NCBI GenBank assembly: GCA_027946555.1
Contig: JAPEVC010000005.1
Span: forward strand, 278,476 to 342,475
Direction of reading: 5' to 3'
Length of the DNA: 64,000 nt
Source of the DNA: Gnomoniopsis sp. IMI 355080
Lineage: Eukaryota > Ascomycota > Sordariomycetes > Diaporthales > Gnomoniaceae
Positions 13,180 through 25,152 of the stretch are shown here, piece after piece; within the stretch, counting starts at the first letter, position 1; the number at the start of each line of letters is the position of its first letter. The notes beneath the pieces were generated by a model. That model ran no database searches. It was not told where the DNA came from and saw only the letters and a program-made list of their open reading frames with translations. A program made the position numbers and the translations under genes.

Positions 13180-13840
13180 TCAGACTTGGTTGTCATGGTA
13201 GTAGAAGTCAATATCCCTGGGCCGCAATCTGTTGCTCTTCACGAACTCGTCGTTGCCAGGAGGCCGCTCATTCTTCGTGTTGCCCGTCAACATACTCTGC
13301 AAGCTCATACACACGCTCTCGACATTCTGCACCGGACTCCAGCCCTGTTGGCCGAGTAAATCAAGGCATATGATGCCATTGGAGTAGACATGAGGATGTA
13401 TCGGTATGGGTCGGTCGGGTAGTTGGACAAAGGTCACTTCGGGGGGTTCTATCCTTAGATTTAGCCTTCCCACTCCTATTGTCTAGAAACGGGAGAACTG
13501 TATGCATCCTTACCAATTGGATATTGGTCACCGAATCTAAAGAGCAATCTGAATGTCTTGTCGAGGTAGAGAGGGTTGGCATCGAGCACTTGGACGTCTA
13601 GGTACCATGTTTCCAGGTCGTCGGCAGAAACGAGAGTGATCCCAGCAGGGAGCGACTCCTTGATCTTGAAAGGGATCAGATGGTCAGTTCTATATTGTCT
13701 TGAAGATGCAGAACGAGCCACCACAAGTAAAAGCAAGGAGGGGGGAGATGGCCCTCCGTCGAGAAACCACGATGTCGCGAACATACTTTCAGCAGCTCTT
13801 TGCCTAGGCGCTTTGCCTGGAAGCTGACACCCGGGGCCAT
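13180..13840 (-). CDS. Ubiquitin-conjugating enzyme E2, UBE2W type
   Basis: E2 enzyme that accepts ubiquitin from E1 on a cysteine; the W type is known to modify the alpha-amino group of substrate N-termini. Exons 13840-13787, 13664-13514 and 13448-13180 encode about 157 residues, a bare UBC fold. Seen in order: MAPGVSFQAKRLGKELLK (first helix), DLETWYLDVQVLDANPLY, YPIEPPEVTFV, HPHVYSNGIICLDLL with the catalytic cysteine at about residue 96, then WSPVQNVESVCMSLQSML, and RPRDIDFYYHD at the end. HPH and the C-terminal YYHD are W-type marks; ordinary E2s have HPN here. Both introns use GTATGT or GTAAGG donors. The gene is divergent from the CaMK gene. Confidence 0.92.
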
Positions 13841-15294
13841 TTTGGGGATAGCTTTGCAGGATATTAGAAAGGGTGGCGCTTGGTAAGAATGGTTGCAGAG
13901 GCCTGGTTGTAGGATTCAAAGTGGTGTCCGGTTGGTTACGTTGAAAGGAACAGGCGCCGGTTCAGTGCCCGTAGTGTGGATCTTCCTAAGGGCGGCGGAT
14001 GATCGACGGCCGGGTTGGGATGGACCACCGTGGTTCAATTGGGTAGTAGTGGGGTGGCTTCGGGCCGCAGCCTGGTTATAAGAGAAACGATGGAATGGCT
14101 GTCAAGATTGAAAACGTCGGGGCTTGACAATAGTGTATGAGGAGATCTTAGGGACGCAAGCGGGTTGAATGAAGGTTGCTGTTTGGGTACTTAGGAAGTA
14201 GGTCGTTACCTAACTCAGCTGACAGCCTCGGGAGACACTTGCGATCAGTTGCAGGACTTCTGCCGGGATGCTAACGACAGCACGGCAGACCGGCGACGTT
14301 TTGACGCTTTGCAGAGAAGCTACGGCTAAGATACCTCACTATACGCGAGTGCGGTATAAGCAGTTCCTTTGGGACTTTTCAAGTGCCAGCAGGGATGACC
14401 TCATCTGACTGGGCCCACCTAATGCCTTAACGGCTGACTTTATTAGCAACTGCCCCGAAAGTTTGCCGGGTGCAGCTCACGAGTGTGTCGGCCTCCCACT
14501 TTATGACTCTGCTGGAGGGGCTGTGCAATAGTAACGGCTGAGAGCCTTGCGCTCTTGAGAATGGAAAGCAAAACTACTTGTTGTCCTTCGGGAGGAGGAG
14601 GGGGAGGGGGAGGAGGAGGAGGTAAAACAGGATGGGCTGCCTAAAAGCGACCGATTGGTAGGGCAGGCTGGAGGAATGTTTTCCTGGGCTATGCCCTTGT
14701 CTTGGTGTATACCTGGTAAAGTGGTGTGCATATTTCCGTACATGGCGGACGACCTGCAAGGCGAAGCATTACAGCATAGCAGGTTGGTGCGGCTGAGCCT
14801 CCTCACCACTTTCCGAACCATAAGGCGTCTTTTCCCATTTTTGGAACAAGCAACTTTTTCTGTGTTGGCCTCTTTTGTCATATAAATTCGCATTCAGCTG
14901 CAAGACTGCCTCTCGCCAGTTCAATCTTCCTGGGGATACGTCCATATTGTTTTGTTAGTTGCGGTGACCGCCTCCAATCGCTACAAGTACCTCATACCCT
15001 GTACCCCTCCTTTCTAGTGGTCGTAGTCAGGACCAGGAACCACTCGAGCTCTCCCAACCCACTTCTGTCGAGCTTCTACCTTGATCAGTCCAGCTGTTGT
15101 GCTGTCTCTGTCTCTTCCCCCGGAAGGTGTCAAATTCCACGCGACAACGCTCCTCCCCGTCCTTGCCCTCGCGACACCGTTCCACGAACGAGCCTCTGAG
15201 TGCGCTTCCCCGCCTTCCACCCACATCAGCTTGCACATCAGGTCGCTCTTCCTCCTGCAAGCAAGCGGCGCATAGAGTCCCAACACGAGCAAAC
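13841..15294. other. Divergent UBE2W-like/CaMK promoter region
   Basis: 1.45 kb with no gene recognised. It contains a perfect purine mirror repeat (14591-14619, listed separately). The last 300 bases before the kinase start are pyrimidine-rich, as is common in fungal leaders. Confidence 0.55.
14591..14619 (+). repeat. Purine mirror repeat (GGA/GGGGGA)
   Basis: Two 14-nt purine arms read as mirror images around A14605; the GGA pattern continues to 14622. Such perfect homopurine mirrors can form intramolecular triplex, and the G-runs could form a quadruplex. It sits between two divergent genes. Confidence 0.85.
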
Positions 15295-16869
15295 ATGAGT
15301 TGTCAGTATTGTCCCCTTGGCGCTTGACCTACGTTCTTTGGGTATTCACAATTGCAACCTGTCTCTGCAGCGAGCATGAATACCTAACAACTCCACCGGT
15401 GCCCCGCGAATCTACAATGCGACCTTTTACCCCTATTCAGAATGCTGACTACCAGTCCCCATTTACCAGTCTCCAACATGCTTAACCGCCTGCACGGCCA
15501 ACCCGAGAGCTACGATAAGAAGTACGTCGCCTGGACTACTTTGCGAGACTGCAGAATCTTCCTTGCGACTTATAGCTGACATTTGCGATCAGGTCCAAAT
15601 ACCGCTTCGGACGAACACTCGGTGCAGGTACCTATGGAATTGTCAGAGAGGCCGACAGCCCAGACGGCAAGGTCGCCGTCAAGATCATCCTGAAAAAGAA
15701 TGTCAAGGGCAACGAGAAGATGGTCTACGACGAGCTGGACATGCTCCAGCGCTTAAAGCATCCCCACATCGTCAAATTTGTGGATTGGTTCGAGTCGCGG
15801 GTGAGCATCACTACATGCCCAAATGGGACGCATATGGTATGCTTACACTGCAATAGGATAAATACTACATTGTCACGGAATTGGCGACGGGAGGCGAGCT
15901 GTTTGATCGTATCTGCGAGCAGGGCAAATTTACAGAGAAAGATGCATCCCAAACCATCAAGCAAGTACTTGGTGCGGTCGACTACCTCCACAGCAAGAAC
16001 GTCGTTCACAGAGGTGAGTTTGCTTGTGTCTCCACAGCGTCAGCCCCATGGGAGCACAGCTAAAACAAGTTGCAGACCTCAAACCTGAAAACCTTCTCTA
16101 CAAGCACAGGGCTCCCGACTCAGAGCTAGTGCTCGCTGACTTTGGCATTGCCAAGATGCTCGACAGCAAGGATGAAGTCCTGACCACAATGGCGGGGTCG
16201 TTTGGATACGCGGCGCCAGAGGTGATGCTTAAGAAGGGCCACGGCAAACCCGTCGATATGTGGTCCATGGGCGTCATCACTTACACATTGCTCTGTGGCT
16301 ACTCGCCGTTCCGCTCCGAGAACTTGCAGGACCTGATCGACGAGTGTAGCAACGCGCAGGTAGTATTCCATGAGCGGTACTGGAAGGACGTTAGTGAGGA
16401 CGCCAAGGACTTCATCATGTGCCTGCTCAAGCCCGCCCCGGAAGAGCGATGGTCCTCGGCCCAGGTCTTGAAGCATCCATGGCTCACCGGCGAGAGCGCC
16501 ACCGACCACAACTTGTTGCCCGAGATCAAGGCCTTCATGGCCAAGGCCCGGCTCCGCAGGGGTATCGAGATGGTCAAACTGGCCAACCGGATCGAGTCTC
16601 TCAAGATGCAAGAGGACGAGAACGAGGAATCAGATATGGCCAGCAACGTCCCCGCTGCTCCTGCCGACGAGGCGGCTGTTGCGAGCGGCAGTACAGGTGC
16701 AGCAGAAGGTGCGCAGCCCGGCGGGGGAAAACTGGCCAAAAAGCTCAAAGGCGCCATTTTCCGCGAGGTAGTGCTCGCCAAGGTGCGCGAGATGAAGCAG
16801 CAGGAACAGACGCTAAAGGTGGCTGAGGAAGCGGAGAAGGAGCACAAGCGACGCAGTTTTCACGAGTAA
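15295..16869 (+). CDS. Calcium/calmodulin-dependent protein kinase, type I-like
   Basis: Ser/Thr kinase of the CaMK group. Proposed exons 15295-15301, 15470-15521, 15593-15800, 15857-16013 and 16076-16869 give about 405 residues. Motifs: Gly-rich loop GAGTYGIV (30-37), catalytic-lysine strand VAVKII (K50), catalytic loop HRDLKPEN (D142), DFG at 163-165, and APE in the activation segment FGYAAPEV. After the kinase core an autoinhibitory/calmodulin-binding helix is expected around ARLRRGIEMVKLANRIESLK (20 residues shown), followed by an Ala/Gly-rich linker and a basic helical C-terminus. The first coding exon is only 7 nt and uses a GTCAGT donor; it yields MSFSNMLNRLHGQPESYDKK. A simpler start is the ATG at 15478 in exon 2, giving MLNRLHGQ. 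Downstream frame and motifs do not depend on this choice. Confidence 0.9.
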
Positions 16870-18196
16870 ACAGGTGTCTCGGCGCGTTTGCGGGTATTTA
16901 TATGCTGGGATACGCACGGAACGAGCCACAACGTGGCTTCGACAATCATGGAGGACCGGCATTTGGGTTTTCGTTTCTACTGTAGACGTTTTGCTCTATC
17001 TTTGTACGTCCTATTCTCCCGGCGTGACATTATGATCACTGTCCCCAGCTGTGGAGGCGATTTGCATTTGCCTTGACGGCATGCTTTTGACTATTGTTGG
17101 CTCCTTGAGCAGTGCAGTGCCTAGAGCCTGCGATCAGTGAATATAGGCAGCTTGTGGGCATTGTCCACATCCGTCCCACATATCGCATCGGGCAGATTCT
17201 CGACCTGCCTCGGTGGCACTGAACACGTTTACTTACATGGTCGACGTCGCGCCATACGCCATGGTTACCTACCTAGTGTAAGCGGGTCCCACACCCATCT
17301 CGCGATGATAGATTTGGAAGGAAGGATCAGACTAGTGGATGTCGTTGGTTCCTCATGCCCTGAGCCCTACCAGCCCTACCAGCCCTATCAGCCCTGTCAG
17401 CAATACCATACGTTGGTATGTATCATCCACAGCATGGTACTTCAACGGGAACTAGTGTATCTGTCAGCCTAACCTTGCCATAATGAGCACCGGCTTTCAC
17501 ATTTGGGATCGAGCACCGATTGCCCCAGCAAAAGGAGCTACCGAAAAAGGAGCGCTTGATCAAGGTACAGCTGATAGAACGGAGTTGCTCTGCAAGGGGC
17601 TTGGGTAGTGTGGGGGCGCAAACGGATATTCTAAAGGGTATGTCTAGCGGTCTGGTCATCAATTGCAAACCTCCATTGTGTCTTTCTACAGCATCAAAGG
17701 TTCGGATGAAGATTGGAGACTTTCTACTACATAGTACAGCCGCGAATCCTCAGAGTCGATGTACTCAGAATCTCCATCGGGAGTTCCTCAGTCGTCAGAG
17801 TGCTCCACCACCATTGGGGTCTTGGACAAGTTGTTTGGCACAGCCAGGCCAATGATGATCTATCACAATTCTACATGGTAATCTTTCTTGGAAGTGAAGG
17901 AGCATGCCGCTTTCACTACCACCTATATCAGGCGGCCATTAATCCTCCCTAGCTACCGACAACATGGGCATGCTAGTGGGAAGCTTATTCTAATCCCTGC
18001 GCTAACGTACGATCGACCTTATAAGTCTCTGGGAAGACCCGTAGAACTTGAAAGGCACAGCGCTGCGCCAATGACCATCACAAGCCATGGCGCTTATTGG
18101 TTCTGAATAGCGCCAAACTTGTCCTTCGCTTGAATCTTTACTCAACTACCCCGTACACAAGAGTTCTCCTTCTCCTTCCTTCTCTCCAACAAGACA
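16870..18196. other. Spacer between CaMK and Clr5 genes
   Basis: 1.33 kb, no gene recognised. It contains a 9-bp minisatellite (17363-17400). Confidence 0.55.
17363..17400 (+). repeat. 9-bp minisatellite, unit AGCCCTACC
   Basis: Four consecutive units: AGCCCTACC, AGCCCTACC, AGCCCTATC, AGCCCTGTC. A weaker fifth unit follows. It is noncoding. Confidence 0.85.
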
Positions 18197-19849
18197 ATGG
18201 CCCCGACTGGCTTCTCCCCAGTGTCGACAACTCCCTTGAAGGAGGAAGGAAACGCTCCTTCAGATGTGAGCATAGTGGTAAAACAGTCACCAAAAGAAGG
18301 CAGCCGTGCCGCGACTAATGACGAAGAGTGGACTAAACACTTGCCGATTATTCGGCGCCTTTACGTGGACGAGGGGCAAACACTGAAGCAAGTGATGGAT
18401 TTCATGGAGAAGGAGCACCATTTCAAAGCCTCGTACGACGACTCAGAGACAAATGCCATGCGTGGGATGCATATCCTCCAAGCATACTGACGGTGGTATC
18501 TAGGCCAAAAATGTATAAGCAACGATTCCGGAGATGGGGGTTCAGAAAGAACATTCGTCTTCATGAGGTGGAGGAGGAAGTGAACTACCACGAGCTGGTC
18601 AATGAACGGTATGCGAAACATAGCGCTGAAGTCTCAAGCTCTGCGGTGCAGCTCGCGAGTGGACAGGTTGTGGAAGTGGACCGTCTCGCTGCGCATCTGA
18701 GGCGGAAGATGCTGTATAGGAGACAAACGCAGAAGACGTTTGGGCCGACCTACGTCAACCCACCCGAGGACTTTTACGTGTGTGAGGCTGTACTTGACGA
18801 TACTCGGGCTTACCTTGTGAGTTCTCCGAAAGGCAAGAAGTCCGAACGAGGGACATGTACTGACCTAGTCTGGCACTATTTAGAGGGGCCACTACCAAGA
18901 AGCCTTCACCTTCACCGAAGAAGTCGACGGCCTCCGCGTTACCCAACCTGCCACGCTCAAATGGAACCGCTTCTTTTACCGCTGCCGCGGTGCTCTCGAG
19001 CACCCCTCGCGCTTCAACCAGGCGCTGGTGCTTATGCGACAGGCCCCAGAGGAGCTCCGCCAATTACTCGAGAGCGAGCCAGCTAGCGTTCTCAATCTTC
19101 TCTTTAAGTTCATCGTCCACATTACGCGGTGCCTGCAGATTATCAATGACCCGGACGACAAGAGGCAATTCTCTGTAGTTGTGCGCGCCCTCATCCGCTA
19201 CGCAGCCTCCATCGTGGCACCGCAGCACGGACAGCAATACCCACTCTCCAAGATGCTGCACACACTCGCGCGTGTCGACGGCGACCAGCTGTACCCGCTC
19301 GCTATCAAGGCATGGAAGCTGTCGTGTATAATGTGGGATGATATCGCGACCGCAACGCAGTCGCAGCAAGATCCGAACCTTGTTGGCACGCCGCGGCCAC
19401 GCGGGTCAGCGTCTACGGTCTCAGACTGGCTGGGCTTTCTGGCCGTGGCACCCGACGAAGTCCCGCCGGATGTGGAGCGCAACATTAATATGATTCTGCA
19501 GGCGTTGCGGAGAGTGTTTGGCAAGGAACTGGCGAGGCGCGTAGATGAGATGTGGGCGGTCAGAGAGGGTCTGGCGCTTATAGAAACGACGGTTGAAGAT
19601 GACTACGGGCCTGGGGTAAAAAACCAAATGGAGGCAGTGGAAGATCAGGCGTACGGTATGTTTAAGTCTGTGGTGGGCCCTGGCTTTGAGTCGATGATAC
19701 CCAAGATCTTGGTTCTTAGAAGTCTCGATGATGCGAGGAAAGAACTTCAGTCTGCAAAGATGGTAGAGCAGTGGTGGTGGTCTAAGGGTGAGTATAAGCG
19801 GGCCGAGGCAGCTGCATTATGGGTTGGAGACTTATCAGGAGACATCTAG
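18197..19849 (+). CDS. Clr5-domain protein of unknown function
   Basis: Exons 18197-18432, 18504-18816 and 18884-19849 give about 504 residues. A Clr5 domain lies at roughly residues 43-94: EEWTKHLPIIRRLYVDEG, TLKQVMDFMEKEHHFKAS, then PKMYKQRFRRWGFRKN. It is a small helical, probably nucleic-acid-binding module named after a Schizosaccharomyces pombe silencing factor and multiplied in filamentous ascomycetes. The remaining 400 residues have no domain I recognise; they are mostly helical, with one Trp-rich stretch MVEQWWWSKGEYKRAEAAA near the C-terminus. The second intron uses TTTAG rather than the nearer CTAG acceptor because only the former restores frame. Function is unknown; a role in gene regulation is inference from the domain alone. 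Confidence 0.82.
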
Positions 19850-20640
19850 GGGGAAGAATTGAGGAGGTTGTTGACGATTGCCTAGGTTAGTAGGGGGGGA
19901 TTTTATAATTATGGCTGTGTCTAGGTAGCTCATGTGTACCTACCCACATAGTCCTGACTGACAGTACGCGACTTCCTTCAAATGAAGATCATTTGAGAGA
20001 GGTCGTGAGGACCTCGATCATGATACCCATTCTCCAATACAACCAGGAAAATCGTGGCCATCGACCAGTCGATCACTACTCCCAAGTTTCAATTGCATTC
20101 TTTCTTGCGTCTTGATCTTGCTAATTTAATTCAATACAATTCACAACATACATTTTACAACAAGCCTTAGGTATGCATATAAGCATCCCTCCCAAAAGGC
20201 AACCCCCAAGCTCAAGCTTCCTCAGGGATTTGTTGATTGGTCAATACCCCACCAACACCCCTGGGCCGCGTCTAGACCCTTGTAATTCCTAGGGTCCTAG
20301 CCAAAAGATGGGTCAGCCTAAACGCAAGCCCGTGAAGCATAATAAGAGGATTGTTACCCTCAAGGTGGCTCCCGAGAAGCTCCAAACCATTTCCCCTCGC
20401 CCCGAGCCTCTATCTGTCTTCAACCCACACGCATCTACACCACCGAGCCCCATTGCCCGCCGCTCACGGCACGTCCGGCTCTCAGACTCTTTTGGGTCTA
20501 CCAAAGCACCGTTGTCGTTCTTCGCCCGCGCCCGCGCCCGCGCCCACACCAGCAACCGCCAGACAACCTCAACGCCCCGCCCATCTCCTACCGCCGAGCA
20601 GGTGCCAGAACTACCTCTATCCTTTGCAAACAACACCACC
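19850..20640. other. Spacer and EAF6 leader
   Basis: 791 bp. The last 333 bases (20308-20640) are open in frame with EAF6 and start with their own ATG (see findings). A GCGCCC-type hexamer repeat lies at 20523-20545. Otherwise nothing recognised. Confidence 0.5.
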
Positions 20641-21320
20641 ATGGCCGAGAAGGACAGCCAAAAGCAGCCTGCTGCAAGTTCTGCGGCCGCCGCGCCCGCT
20701 AATGGCGAGGGTGGAGTGCCGTTTTACGAATCGCAGCGCAAGCACCTCCAGAAACTGCTGGAGAAGAAGCGCAAGCTCACTGAGAGCCTGGTAGGCCAAT
20801 CTTCACCTTGTACAAATCTCGGAGGATGACTGGTGCACCGAGCTCTACTTCGCCGATCTACGGTCATACTGACATTCAATCCTACCAGGCCACCCGCGAA
20901 GAGGCCATCGAGCGCAAAGAGAGCGAGTACCTCGAGTCGACGCCCGCTGGCAACATCCTAACCGGCTTCGACAATTACACCAAGGGCACGACGCAAGCAG
21001 CGGCGGCCCAGCGCCGCAAAGCCGGTCCTCTCGAGCAACACCGCGTCTTTTCGCGCTCGAGCATCTCATACAACCCCAACGCGGTGGGCTCTGATAGCGC
21101 CGCTACCACGCCGGGCTCTAGCCACGCCCCGACGCCGGTTAGCAGCACGTTTGGCGGGCCGACGCCGACGAGCGCGCGCACACCGGGTGGACCTCCGGCA
21201 CGGGATCGCAAGAAGAAGGGCCTTGCGGCGGCTGCGGCAGGCGCGGAGACGGGCGATAGTGAGAGTGATGCGCGCGAGGTGAAGAAGGTGAGGACCAACT
21301 TTGGTGCGGGCAGGAAGTAA
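20641..21320 (+). CDS. EAF6: NuA4 histone acetyltransferase subunit Eaf6
   Basis: Small accessory subunit of NuA4-type (and other MYST) acetyltransferase complexes in the nucleus. Exons 20641-20790 and 20889-21320 give about 193 residues. The family core spans the junction: an N-terminal coiled helix YESQRKHLQKLLEKKRKLTE, then EEAIERKESEYLESTPAGNI and LTGFDNYTKG. The C-terminal half is low complexity (Ala, Pro, Thr, Ser) with a basic RDRKKKG stretch and a terminal KKVRTNFGAGRK. I started at MAEKDSQ because the family core follows soon after. An in-frame ATG at 20308 would add 111 residues of basic, Pro/Ser-rich sequence with no family resemblance. Confidence 0.9.
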
Positions 21321-22777
21321 TCAAGCCTGTGTCCACACGCACGGGCACGGACTCACTGAGTGGCCGATGGGAGTTTCCACGAAGTGAAATTGGATGAGCC
21401 GGGGTTTCGACTTCATGACGTGATATTGTGCATTTTCAGCAAGGCGTTGGGGGCTGGTTGAATGGGGAAAAAAGGGTCTACAGGAACAGCTTCATTGCAT
21501 CTACGCAGGGGGGCACACGGAGTCAATCCGTTTGGTTGGATGGGTTTGATATGCTCATTGGGTTCGGAAGGAGTTTCGCGGGCGACGAAGGCAGCATAGT
21601 GTAGATCGACGCGCTGTAGTTAGCATGCGTCACATGCCATTCCAAGGCAGAAGGCGCAAACAACGAAGTCTACAGAATGCAATTCTACATTTGGCAGCTG
21701 TTCCATGGGGCAGCACGCAGGCAGAGCGGGGCATGTGAGATGAAGCGTGTGCATGCTTGAGGGGGCCCCGGGGGGGATATACCCGTAGCATGCAGGTGTT
21801 CCGCATCGAGCAACTGATTGACTTTTCTGGACAGTCCCGTCTGACAGTACGTACATAGGGATTCCCTAGGGAGCGGCAAACCTTGCCGTTTTGTCTGGCC
21901 TAGGTACTCTGCACAAAATACGCAAACCAATCAATTAATTGCAGACAAGACAGTCCCGCAGTTGACAACCGAGCGAGCGGGCACGACAAAAGAAGAGAGC
22001 CGACTCGGCAACCCCTCCTTTCCGGGGTTGTGTGGGATGTGGGATCCAGGTCAGGTCTCCATCGCCCATCAAGGTGCAAGTGGCAGGATTCTGTACTCAA
22101 TGTACTCACTGTACTTACAGCAGTACAGTACAGTAAGTACAGTACCTTTGCAATATTTGTATCGTATCGTATCTGGCATGTAGAGAGAGAGCGGGGTTCT
22201 CTTCTCTCTATCTCTTTCTCTCTCTCTTCTTCTCCTCCCAGCTGTCTCCTCGCCCCCCTCCCGAGTACTAGTTTCCCCCTCCATTGCGGGGTCGCGGCCG
22301 GGCATACACAGACGCGACCAGGGCGCACATGAATCGGGCCACCGCTTTCCTTGAGACAGGATCATAGACCTCGTCTGGGGCCACAAAGAAACTAGGTTTT
22401 GTCTCTTCTTGCTAGGAACTCACTTGGAAGGAGGGGAAGCACTTGACGATAGTGGTGATACCGTCTTCTTTTCCCTCTTATATACCGTGTGCGGTGACGA
22501 TTGTCTCCGCTATTTACTTTACTCATTCCTTCTCGCTCCTTCTCTCTCTATCTCGCTCTCTCTCGCTCTCCCCCACTTTATCTCCCTATCGCGCTCTCTC
22601 CTAAGCTCCTGTTATTTTCTTGTATCATTTATTTCCACAATTGTCATTGTGTGGGCAAACTATCCAATCGCATCTCCGGCTTTTCAGTGCATATATACTT
22701 TTATCTGTCAGCTCGTACACTTACTTTGAGAGCCACCTGCTGCAACGCAGGCTGCCTCTATAGAACCCGAACTCTTC
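21321..22777. other. Spacer upstream of DPP5-like gene
   Basis: 1.46 kb with no gene recognised. It holds a perfect 11-bp inverted repeat (22108-22143) and two long pyrimidine tracts (about 22187-22250 and 22530-22600, CTCT-rich) that probably form the promoter/leader of the peptidase gene. Confidence 0.55.
22108..22143. repeat. Inverted repeat, 11-bp arms, 14-nt loop
   Basis: ACTGTACTTAC at 22108-22118 is perfectly complementary to GTAAGTACAGT at 22133-22143. The loop itself repeats AGTAC, so several alternative foldings exist. Confidence 0.8.
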
Positions 22778-25152
22778 ATGATGACCATCCGCGCTGCAAA
22801 GTTCACCCCCGAGGTGCTTCTTTCGGCCCCCAGACGATCCGCCGGCATTCCCAACAGCACGGGGAAGCTTGTCTTGTACACTGTGAGTGAGCATGCCGCC
22901 GCCTTACATGCCCTGTCCAACACCACCATCTCTAACAAGAAGAATTAGACGTCCACATACTCCTTCGAGGAGCACCGCAAGACCGGTGAGATCCAGGTCT
23001 TGGACATTGAGTCCGGACTTTCAACCAAGCTGTACAAGGACGGCAGCTACAGCGAACCAACATGGCTTAGCGAGACGGAATTCCTCCTGCTCAAGAGCGC
23101 GGAGAAGGGCACGTCGAGCCTGGTATACGCGGACGTGAATAGTCCCGGTGCTACGTGAGTCTCGACATACTCTTTCGCTTGCAAGGGCCTAGTGTTGCTC
23201 ACACATATCGCAGCCCCAAGGAAATCAGCAAATTCCCCAGCGCCATTTCCAACTTGAAGGTGAAGAAGATTAGCGAGGGCAAACTCGCCCTCGCATGCTC
23301 GGCGCTGGTGAAGCCCAATGACGAAATGTACAATCCCGAGTCAGAGAAAAAGCCCCTCTCGTCCGCCAAGGTCTACACGAGCCTCTTTGCGCGGCACTGG
23401 GACAGCTGGGTGACTGAGAACCGCAACGCCATCTTCTACGGCTCGCTCAAGAAGTCTTCCTCGAGCTACACCCTCGAAAGCCCGGGCCTCATCAACATCC
23501 TTGCCGGTACCGGCTTGCAGTCACCTGTGCCACCCTTCGGTGGCGCTGCCGACTTCGACATCTCTGCCACGGGCATCGTTTTTGTTGCACGCGATCCTGC
23601 GCTTAGCCCCGCGACGCATACCAAATCAGACCTTTACTACGTCCCCCTCCGCTCCTTCACCCAGGCCAAGCCGCCCACACCCCAGCTTATCAAGACTGGC
23701 AAGCTTCGCGGCTACTCGGGTGCCCCAGCCTTTTCGCACTCGGGCAAGTCCGTTGCCTTCACACGCATGCGCCACGACCAATATGAAAGCGACAAGACGC
23801 GCCTGCTGCTTATCCCGGATGTGGAAGATCTGGCCAATGTGCAGGAGTTTTACTCGACGCCCGACGGTGAGGGTGGGTGGGATCGCCGACCCGATTCAGT
23901 GCTTTGGAGCGAGGATGATAGCGAGTTGTATGTTGTGGCTGAGGACGTCGGCCGCTCCAAAGTGTACAAACTGCCGTCGAGCCCACTGGCAGCCAAGGAC
24001 CTGCCCCAGGTGATATCGAACGTCGAAGGTAACATCGGCGACGTGCGCCCTTTCGGCTCCAGCGGGGAGCTCTTTCTAAGCGCCTCCAGCCTGACTGACA
24101 ACAGCTTCTACACGACCCTCGATCCCTCCAGCCAGAATATTACCCTGCTGTCCTCTAATACCAAATCCGGCCGCACGTTTGGCCTCTCACGCGCGCAGGT
24201 CTCCGAGCTCTGGGCGCCTGGCGCAGGGGACTACGAGGTGCACGCCTGGGTGGTCAAGCCATCCACCTTCTCGCCAGACAAGAAATACCCGCTCGCCCTG
24301 CTCATTCACGGCGGGCCGCAGTCGGCATGGGCAGACAGCTGGTCGACAAGGTGGAACCCAGCCGTGTTCGCCGAGCAGGGCTACATTGTGGTGCTTCCCA
24401 ACCCCACGGGCAGCACGGGCTACGGTATGAGCCTGCAAAATGGCATCCGCAACAACTGGGGCGGGCGGCCGTACGAGGACCTAGTCAAGGTATACGAGTA
24501 CCTGGCCTCGCCCAGCTCCTCATTTCCCTTCGCCGCGAACCTAGATCTCGACAATGCCGTAGCGTTGGGCGCGAGCTACGGTGGCTTTATGGTCAACTGG
24601 ATCCAGGGCCAGAAGCTGGGCCGCAAATTCAAGGCACTGGTGTGCCATGACGGTGTCTTCAGCACGCTGAACCAGTACGCGAGCGAAGAGCTCTTCTTCC
24701 CCATCCACGACTTTGGTGGGACATTGTGGGAAAACCGCGAGGGATATGAGAAGTGGGATCCGGCCAAATTTACGGGCGAGTGGAAGACGCCGCAGTTGGT
24801 AAGTAACCCTGGACCGCTGACAAAACGAGTGGGTGCATGAAAATGTTATGCTAATCTGTTGTGTATATGAATAGGTTATTCACAGCGAGCTGGACTATAG
24901 ATTGCCCATTTCCGAGGGGCTGGCGGCTTTCAACGTGCTGCAGTCGCGCGGTGTGCCGAGCAAGTTGTTGATGTTTCCGGACGAGAACCACGTAAGTTTT
25001 CCTTTTACGATTTTCATGTTGATAATGTCACTAAGCTCGAGTAGTGGGTGCTCAAACCCGAGAACTCGCTCGTCTGGCACCGAGAGGTGCTTGACTGGAT
25101 CAACAAATACTCGGGGGTCAGCAATAACAATACGAAGGATGTACGGGTGTAG
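22778..25152 (+). CDS. Dipeptidyl-peptidase V-like serine peptidase (S9 family, cytosolic form)
   Basis: Prolyl-oligopeptidase-family enzyme that releases dipeptides from peptide N-termini. Exons 22778-22882, 22949-23154, 23214-24798, 24875-24991 and 25045-25152 give about 706 residues. A beta-propeller region (roughly 1-420, e.g. GYSGAPAFSHSGKSVAFTRM) precedes an alpha/beta-hydrolase domain with LLIHGGPQSAWADSW. The triad is intact: Ser558 in GASYGGFM, Asp639 in SELDYR, His671 at the end of PDENH, just before an intron. There is no signal peptide (start MMTIRAAKF), unlike the secreted DPP5 of Aspergillus, so an intracellular peptide-scavenging role is inferred. Two adjacent ATGs make the exact start uncertain by one residue. 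The leader is strongly pyrimidine-rich. Confidence 0.92.
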
